Shown here piece after piece: positions 57,700 through 64,000 of a stretch of DNA of 64,000 nt. The number at the start of each line of letters is the position of its first letter. The first letter of the stretch is position 1. The translations under genes were made by a program, and so were the position numbers. The DNA comes from Halichoerus grypus. Lineage: Eukaryota; Chordata; Mammalia; Carnivora; Phocidae. The notes under the pieces were generated by a model that was not told the DNA's origin, ran no database searches, and saw nothing but the letters and a program-made list of their open reading frames with translations. The DNA is taken from the NCBI RefSeq assembly GCF_964656455.1, contig NC_135718.1:145682262-145746261 (forward strand), written 5' to 3'.

Positions 57700-58565
57700 C
57701 AGTTTTTAAACTTTCATCAAACACAGTGGCCTCCAAATACCAGTTTGCAGAGCAGTGCTGGTGTGGCTTCCTAAGAATCACCAGAGAAGCTTGTTAAAAA
57801 TTCAGATTCTCATACAATGGAATATTATGTAGCCACCAAAAAAAACCTGAAATCTTGCCATTTGCAAAGATGTGGATAGAACTAGAGGGTATTATGCTAA
57901 GCGAAATAAGTCAATCAGAGAAAGACAAGTATCATATGATCTCAATGATATGAGGAATTCTTAATCTCAGGAAACAAACTGAGGGTTGCTGGAGTGGTGG
58001 GGGTGGGAGGGTTGGGGTGGCTGGGTGATTGACATTGGGGAGGGTATGTGCTATGGTGAGTGCTCTGAATTGTGTAAGACTGATGAATCACAGACCTGTA
58101 CCTCTGAAACAAATAATACATTATATGTTAAAAAAAAAAGAAAAAGAAGATAGTAGGAAGGGAAAAATGAAGGGGGGGAAATCGGAGGAGACGAACCATG
58201 AGAGACGATGGACTCTGAGAAACAAACTGAGGGTTTTAGAGGGGAGGGGCGTGGGGGGATGGGTTAGCCTGGTGATGGGTATTAAAGAGGGCACATTCTG
58301 CATGGAGCACTGAGTGTTATATGCAAACGATGAATCATGGAACACTACATCAAAAACTAATGATGTAATGTATGGTGACTAACATAACATAATAAAATAA
58401 AATTAAAAAAAAAAAGACCAGAAAAAAAAATTCAGATTCTCAAGTCTACTGGAGATTTTTATTAAGCTGTGGGGTAGAGCCTATGACTTTACACTTTTAA
58501 CAACCTCCCCAGGTGATTCAGATGGGTGCATTGAGGTTTACATCCTCTGGCAGTATACAGATGTT
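57700..58565 (+). repeat. MER5-like hAT element, split by an L1
   Basis: The left half ends 'agaatcaccagagaagcttg ttaaaaattcagattct'. After the L1 the right half continues 'caagtctactggagattttt', 'gtggggtagagcctatgact', 'tttaacaacctccccaggtg attcagatg'. This matches the MER5A pattern (gaatcacctggagggcttgttaaaa ... aacaagttcccaggtgat). The L1 used 'aaaaattcagattctca' as its target. Confidence 0.7.
57813..58425 (+). mobile_element. 5'-truncated L1, two-module 3' UTR (613 bp)
   Basis: It starts at the ORF2 end ('tacaatggaatattatgtag'). The proximal module covers about 57965-58130, the A-rich linker 58130-58155 and the distal module about 58203-58400. A split tail (poly-A, 'gaccag', poly-A) follows. 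The exact 17-bp target duplication 'aaaaattcagattctca' lies at 57796-57812 and 58426-58442. It is the clearest copy for comparing the two modules. Confidence 0.96.
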
Positions 58566-58589
58566 ACCTAAATCCTATGAAATGAGCGG

Positions 58590-59075
58590 GGTAGGTCTCA
58601 TGGGTCTCCAGACCCCACTCTCCCCCTTGCTTGCTTTGTTCCAGCCACACTGGCCTCTTATTGTCTCCACGCACTTCCTCCGTTTCCTTCGTCCTCAGTG
58701 TTCCCTCTGCCTGAGACAGTCCTTCCTGGCTATCTGCATTTCTTACTCCCTCACTATTTCAGACCTCTGCTCCAATGTCACCTCCTAAGGGATACTTCTC
58801 TGATGACTCTATATGGCAAAATGCATGTACAAATGCACACTCATCTCTCCCTACCAATTACCCTGCTTTATTTCTCAGAGCAATAATTAGTACCTGTCGA
58901 TTTAAATGTGTATTTATTTGTATTTTTCTGTCTCACCAGAATTTTAAGTTCCCTGAGAGCAGGGATATTGTTTGCTTATTAGTTTGTTTTTCTTTGCTAT
59001 TTTCATGCTGTTCTGGTGTCTACAACAGTACCTAGAAGGTATTGTATTCCATAGATATTTGATGGATTAATAAAC
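58590..59075 (+). repeat. L2 LINE 3' end
   Basis: 'gctttgttccagccacactg', 'agtgttccctctgcctgaga', 'tctgctccaatgtcacctcc', 'gttccctgagagcagggata' and 'agatatttgatggattaata' form a long L2 3' region in order. It is the best L2 copy in the window. Confidence 0.82.
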
Positions 59076-59889
59076 AAAAGAAAGCATCTCTGACTACCAT
59101 GAGGAGTTGGTAAGAAGCTCAACTTCTTAAAATAGCTTCAGAAATTTAGATAAGATAAAATGCCTTAGAAGGCTTCTAGCTTAAGAAAGGGGAGTGAGAG
59201 AAGACAAGCTATGCTCTGTTTTCTTAACCTTAAAGAGTGGATCCCCCAATTTTTGTTGAGTTGTTAAACCTTCATCAGCAGAGTGAAACTGAAGGAACTC
59301 AGCTCTGAGATTCTGGAATTTCTCAGCATATCCTGGGGGAAGTTGCTGTTCATGAAAGAAGGGCCAGGAATGAAAACCAGAGAAAGAGACAAGACAAATA
59401 TGTCCATTCTCCCAAACTGTCCTCTCTGCCTTCCTGAAGCCTTCCAGAACCCTGGGGAAGGAGGTAAGCATATTCAGTCTTGGGATCCAGGGGCCAGTTT
59501 CAAGCCTAGAGGAAAGATTGATCCAGTTTTTAAAACATAGAGCCAAGAGGCTGCAAAAGCAGCACCCAGGGATGATGCAATGGGGAAATCAAATAGATGC
59601 ACAGATCATGTAAAGCGTAATTCAAAGGGACTAGACACAGAAGCAAGACTAGGTTCCAGGCTACACAAATAAAGGAATGTCAAGAGAGAGTAAGCAAGTT
59701 CAAGAATATGGAGATGAGTAAAAGTCAGAAAGGTCCCATGGGCTCCTGGAAATTAGAGGCAGGAAACTTTCATAGGTAGGAGGGAGGTTGTTAAAGCACC
59801 GAGCCATTTTGGACAATATTGTCTATTGCCAAAATGGAGCCCTGACATATTGGTAGACAATTAGGAGGCTTCTACAACAATCCCACCTA
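59076..59889. other. single-copy sequence
   Basis: The minus-strand frame at 59181-59546 (121 residues) and plus-strand frame at 59283-59540 overlap. Neither has a recognisable domain. No gene called. Confidence 0.45.
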
Positions 59890-60420
59890 GAGAAAATACT
59901 TTTGGCAAGAAAAGTGGAAGTCAAAATGGAGGAAAAGTTTGAAAAGAAATTTCATTCTAACAATTCTAAAATGCTATATAATAAATCCATTAAATCCAAA
60001 AATGTAAATGGTACATATAAATGGCATTGTATTAATTATAAATGGACTAAATTCTCAAGAGAAATACTGTTAGACTGTTATAAAAAACTAAAACAACTCA
60101 GTTACATGCTATTTACAAGAGACCCACCAAAAAACTGAATAAAATTTGAAAGTAAAGGATAGAAGAAGATATTTTAGGATAATTGTAACCTAAAGAAAGC
60201 TGGGGGACTATTGTCCTTAAGACATAAAACATCATCAGTGACAAAGTAATTTACTTCAAAGTGAAAAAAATATCCTCTTCATAAAAAAATATAATTCTCT
60301 TTCTCTTCCCCAAAGCAGGCCTCCCCTGAACAAGATTTCAAGGCTAAAGAGTATTGAATTCCCTTTAAATTAACTGAATCAATTATTTGGGTTTATGTTG
60401 ACACAGACTATAGTATTTTT
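59890..60420 (+). repeat. decayed old L1 ORF2 interior
   Basis: 'aaatgtaaatggtacatata', 'actcagttacatgctattta', 'caagagacccaccaaaaaac', 'gaaagtaaaggatagaagaa gatatttt' and 'aagaaagctgggggactatt' follow the central L1 ORF2 coding text (atatgctgcctacaagagacccac ... aaagtaaaaggatggaaaaagat). Stops and indels are frequent. A young minus-strand L1 ends it at 60421. Confidence 0.6.
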
Positions 60421-61416
60421 TAAAAATTCTTTATTGTTATGTTAATTACCATACATTACATCATTAGTTTTTGCTGTAGTGTTCCATGATTCATTGCTTG
60501 TGCACAACACCCAATGCTCCATGCAGAATGTGCCCCCTTTAATACCCATCACCAGGCTAACCCACCCTCCCACCCCTCCCCTCTAGAACCCTCAGTTTGT
60601 TTTTCAGAGTCCATCATCTCTCATGGTTCATCTCCCCCTCCGATTTCCCCCCCTTCATTCTTCCCCTCCTGCTAGCTTCTTCTTTTTTTTTTTTTTCTTA
60701 ACATATATTGCATTATTTGTTTCAGAGGTACAGACCTATGATTCAATAGTCTTGCACAATTCATAGCACTCACCATAGCACATACCCTCCCCAATGTCTA
60801 TCACCCAGCCATCCCATCCCTCTCACCCCCCACCACTCCAGCAACCCTCAGTTTGTTTCCTGAGATTAAGAATTCCTCATATCAGTGAGGTCATATGATA
60901 CATGTCTTTCTCTGATTGACTTATTTCGCTCAGCATAACACCCTCCAGTTCCATCCACGTCATTGCAAAGGCAAGATCTCATTCCTTTTGATGGCTGCAT
61001 AATATTCCATTGTATATATATATATATATACCACCTCTTCTTTATCCATTCATCTGTCGATGGACATCTTGGCTCTTTCCACAGTTTGGCTATTGTGGAG
61101 ATTGCTGCTATAAACATTGGGGTGCACGTACCCCTTCAGATCCCTACATTTGCTGGGTCACAGGGTAGCTCTATTTTCAGCTTTTTGAGGAACCTCCTTA
61201 CTGTTTTCCAGAGTGGTTGCACCAGCTTGAATTCCCACCAACAGTGTAGGAGGGTTCCCCTTTCTCCACATCCCTGCCAACATCTGTCATTTCCTGACTT
61301 GTTAATTTTAGCATTCTGACTTGTGTGAGGTGGTATCTCATTGAGGCTTTGATTTGGATTTCCCCAATGCCGAGCGATGTTGAGCACTTTTTCATGTGTC
61401 TGTTGGCCATTTGGAT
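60421..61416 (-). mobile_element. 5'-truncated L1 (996 bp), two-module 3' UTR
   Basis: The left end shows poly(T)-type tail and the distal module (about 60430-60620). The linker poly(T) (60681-60697), the proximal module (about 60700-60870) and the ORF2 tail up to 61416 follow. The 17-bp target duplication 'cagactatagtattttt' lies at 60404-60420 and 61417-61433. Compared with the copy at 48790, about 40 bp are missing around 61150. Confidence 0.96.
60866..61416 (-). pseudogene. L1 ORF2 C-terminal remnant
   Basis: Minus-strand frames at 60866-61117 ('[20 protein letters not shown]') and 61136-61387 cover the ORF2 tail, separated by the deletion near 61150. In the zinc-knuckle motif the last cysteine is replaced by phenylalanine (LLHCWWEF), which breaks the CCHC pattern. 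The copy cannot be functional. Confidence 0.88.
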
Positions 61417-61433
61417 CAGACTATAGTATTTTT

Positions 61434-62570
61434 TTAAATAAATTGACTACTTTTACCAGAAATTTTTATATAATCTTAATAAAACAGAAAATGCTCTTGT
61501 AGTAGATAAAGCAATCTTGACCTCTATCTGCCACTAATCTTCTATCTTTAAGAAGCTAAAACTCAACAACAACAACAGAAAAAGAAACTAAAAACTGCTT
61601 TCAGACCAAAAATATTTCCTATTCTGGCTACTGAGTTGTTGTAATACAACAGAATCAGCATTTCAAGCTATTACTATCTTCAGTCAGACAAAAAAAAATG
61701 CATTGTGTAGATGTAAAATATTATTAACAATTCTGTAGGTTTTTACAAGTATATGTGAGAAAAACAGACACAGTCAAATTCACCAAGACCCAGGAGAACA
61801 ATTAGATCCAGAGAAATCAATATAGTACAATTTTCTTTTGTAGAGTTTTTTTCATACACAGTGCATTAGAGAGGTTTTCACCAAATTAAAATTTCCAAAA
61901 TAGATGACAGTATGTAGTACAAATTATAAAAACCACTGGTGTAATGGAAAGACATTTCATGATAACTAAATTAAACCACTCAATCATGAGGCTGGTAATA
62001 AAGACAGAGAAGCAGGGCAATGAGGCAGAGGGTCAAAAGATAGTTCCATGAGATCTAAAATGAGAGGTACTTCTTAACAGCACTGGCTAAAGAAGAGTTC
62101 AGAGGGGCAGGTTCATTTACCAGTGTGCAAGGAGCTTCTAGAGGAGCTTCTAGAGGGGCCCCAGCACTTCTGCCCAGCAGAATTTCCAAAGCAGCTTGAA
62201 TTTGTGGAGTAGCTTTATTTTCAGTGATGAGATTCCTTAGACCTATAACTAAACATGATTTCACTTTTATAGTTTGGTGAGACTTTTTGTTAAACAATTC
62301 ACAAATCAAAAAAGCAAAAATAAATAAAACTCTGGCCAACCACAGAATCTATATTTTGTTTCAGAGCCTATGGTTATTTTAAATCATAGCAAACAGTATC
62401 AGTGGTGCATCTGAAAACTTAGATCTTTGGGTCACTTTCAATGCTCCCGTAGAAATGCAACCACTACATTGCTACAGAGTCACAAGATGTGAAAGTTACA
62501 AAATTCTCCTGTTTACCCTGCTCCTCATCTACATCATCTAAGGCAACTAAGAGCTAATATCTTTTTAACT
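61434..62570. other. AT-rich single-copy stretch with one open minus-strand frame
   Basis: Contains a CAA run at 61565-61577 and a minus-strand frame of 94 residues at 62055-62339. That frame includes a 12-bp tandem duplication at 62128-62151, read as an APLE repeat. The segment starting 'GLRNLITENKATPQIQAALE' looks more protein-like than other frames here, but I know no family for it and see only a weak acceptor-like site before it. I do not call it a gene. Confidence 0.4.
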
Positions 62571-62579
62571 ATGCTTTCC

Positions 62580-62790
62580 TGGGGTGCCTGGGTGGCTCAG
62601 GTGGTTAAGCGTCTAACTCTTGATTTTAGCTCAGGTCATGATCTCAGGGTCTTGAGATTGAGCCTCAAGTTGGGCTCTGGTTGTCCCTCTCCCTCTGCTT
62701 CTCCCCACCCCCCAACTCATGCATGCATGTGCGCAATCTCTCTCTCTCTCTCTCTCTCAAATAAATAAATAAAATCTTTTTAAAAAAAGG
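62580..62790 (+). mobile_element. Can-SINE, older type
   Basis: The head 'ggggtgcctgggtggctcag' is followed by 'ctaactcttgattttagctc', 'ctcagggtcttgagattgag', a CT-rich body with a CT run at about 62739-62758, 'caaataaataaataaaatct' and poly(A). The short target copies 'atgctttcc' lie at 62571-62579 and 62792-62800. Confidence 0.94.
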
Positions 62791-62800
62791 CATGCTTTCC

Positions 62801-64000
62801 CTACCAACAAATAGTACCTTGAAAATTTTAGCTATGTATTAGAATTTTTAAACTTTCATGGATGGGAGAGTCTTCCTTGGGTCTAACATAAATTTTTTTA
62901 ACTCTCTCTATATAAAATGGTTGGAAGCAATAGGTTTTTCTGGGTTTACCAACCTCTAGCTATAAGTCAGTCTTTGGACCACTTCCTAAGCCTCAGTTAC
63001 CCCAGCTGTAAAAAAAAGGGGGGGAGCGAATAATAGTCCCACAACTCAAAGGTGAGAACCGAAAGAAATCATCCACTGAAAGTACCTGGGACAGTTCCTA
63101 CAACCCTAAGTTCTTCATGTATGTCACTGTCATTGCCAGCCACCACCAGCACCTTGGCCCTGCACCAAGCTGGTACCACCCCTCTTCATCAAGCCTTCAT
63201 CACCCCATGTCTTATGCAGGTCCCTTGGTCTCTTCTGCAGGCTGAATCATAACACCTTCTCTCAAATGTCCTCAACGATCTTAGCTCCTCCACTTCTCGA
63301 GTGATGTTTGTTCATTGTGTATGTGTTTTAGAGAGAAAAATAACCATACTCTCTTGTTTCCTTCTGGGCAATGCCTAGTCTGCACTTCCCCTTATATTTT
63401 ATTTCAGTGCCATCCATAATTCTAATGGAGTCGTAAATAAAACACCTTGTATGGGTTACACCTGATGTTAGATGATTTGAGATTATCTCCTGAAAATCTG
63501 TGTATAAATTACTTAATTTTCAAATGGCAGTCACAGTTTAAATATACCAAGACAGGTGGTATTTAATGTACCCTACAGTAAATTACTTTGCAAAGCAAAG
63601 CATGCATCTTCAATATGATCATTCATCCCTTAATCCGTTTTGTGAGGCTGAATTTTTTATTTATCATATTTGCTTAAAGCATGACCTCTCTGTAGATTTT
63701 ATCCCTTAATTGTATAGTATGCCTAGATTGTAAAGCATATTTACTTTTAAATATGTCTTAATGCCTTCTCTCTCCCTCTCCCTCAAGCTGTGAGATGCCT
63801 GCGTCTCCATCTTTGACCAGTAGGGGTGGGTCCTAGAAAGACAATTGAGACCACTGGCATTTCAGATACTAAACCTACAATAGAAATCAGTGGAACAGTT
63901 GATTCAAAGGGTTTAGTTTATGTCTCTGTTGATAAAAGCCAAGCTTTCAGAGAATTCCAATTCAATCTTCAAAACACATTTCTTGGGTGAGAGCCAGCAC
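62801..64000. other. single-copy sequence to window end
   Basis: No gene or named repeat recognised. It is AT-rich from 63400 to 63760. The frame at 63052-63252 (66 residues) is rich in Ser, Thr and Pro and unremarkable. Confidence 0.5.

Overview
The window is mammalian nuclear DNA, almost certainly from a caniform carnivore. The evidence is 13 tRNA-Lys-derived Can-SINEs and eight recent 5'-truncated L1 copies with carnivore-type 3' ends, on a background of ancient mammalian repeats (MLT1/MST LTRs, MIR, L2, hAT-Charlie). The younger SINEs start with the head 'ggggcgcctgggtggctcag', whereas dog SINEC_Cf starts ggggatccctgggtggcgcag. I therefore infer an arctoid (bear, seal or mustelid group) rather than a canid; a feliform is not fully excluded.

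I find no protein-coding gene, rRNA, functional tRNA or CRISPR array. The longest open frames are L1 ORF2 remnants, a frame through a minisatellite, or chance frames. The window reads as intergenic or deep-intronic DNA.

Layout. 1-19.2 kb: mostly single-copy sequence with MIRs, two MLT1/MST LTRs (the first split by an L1), four SINEs and one hAT element. 19.2-21.8 kb: a plus-strand L1 that joins its 5' UTR directly to the ORF2 tail and carries a nested SINE. 22-29.4 kb: AT-rich, with a SINE, an MLT1, a solo ERV1-like LTR, decayed LINE-like DNA, a 213-bp L1, two SINEs and a short L1 tail. 29.4-41.5 kb: mainly single-copy, with SINEs, MIR and L2 pieces and three CA microsatellites. 41.5-42.8 kb: a decayed L1 broken by an unassigned 520-bp block and followed by a 31-unit, 14-bp minisatellite. 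43-47 kb: single-copy. 47-61.4 kb: five recent L1 copies, two inserted into older elements. 61.4-64 kb: single-copy with one SINE.

The most instructive pattern is in the L1s. The younger copies carry two diverged tandem copies of one 3'-UTR module, while copies at 48.8 kb and 29.2 kb have a single module. Other points are a SINE with an apparent 44-nt 3' transduction, the internally deleted L1, and a short tRNA-Lys-like SINE with a recognisable anticodon loop. All family names come from recalled consensus motifs, not from a search.
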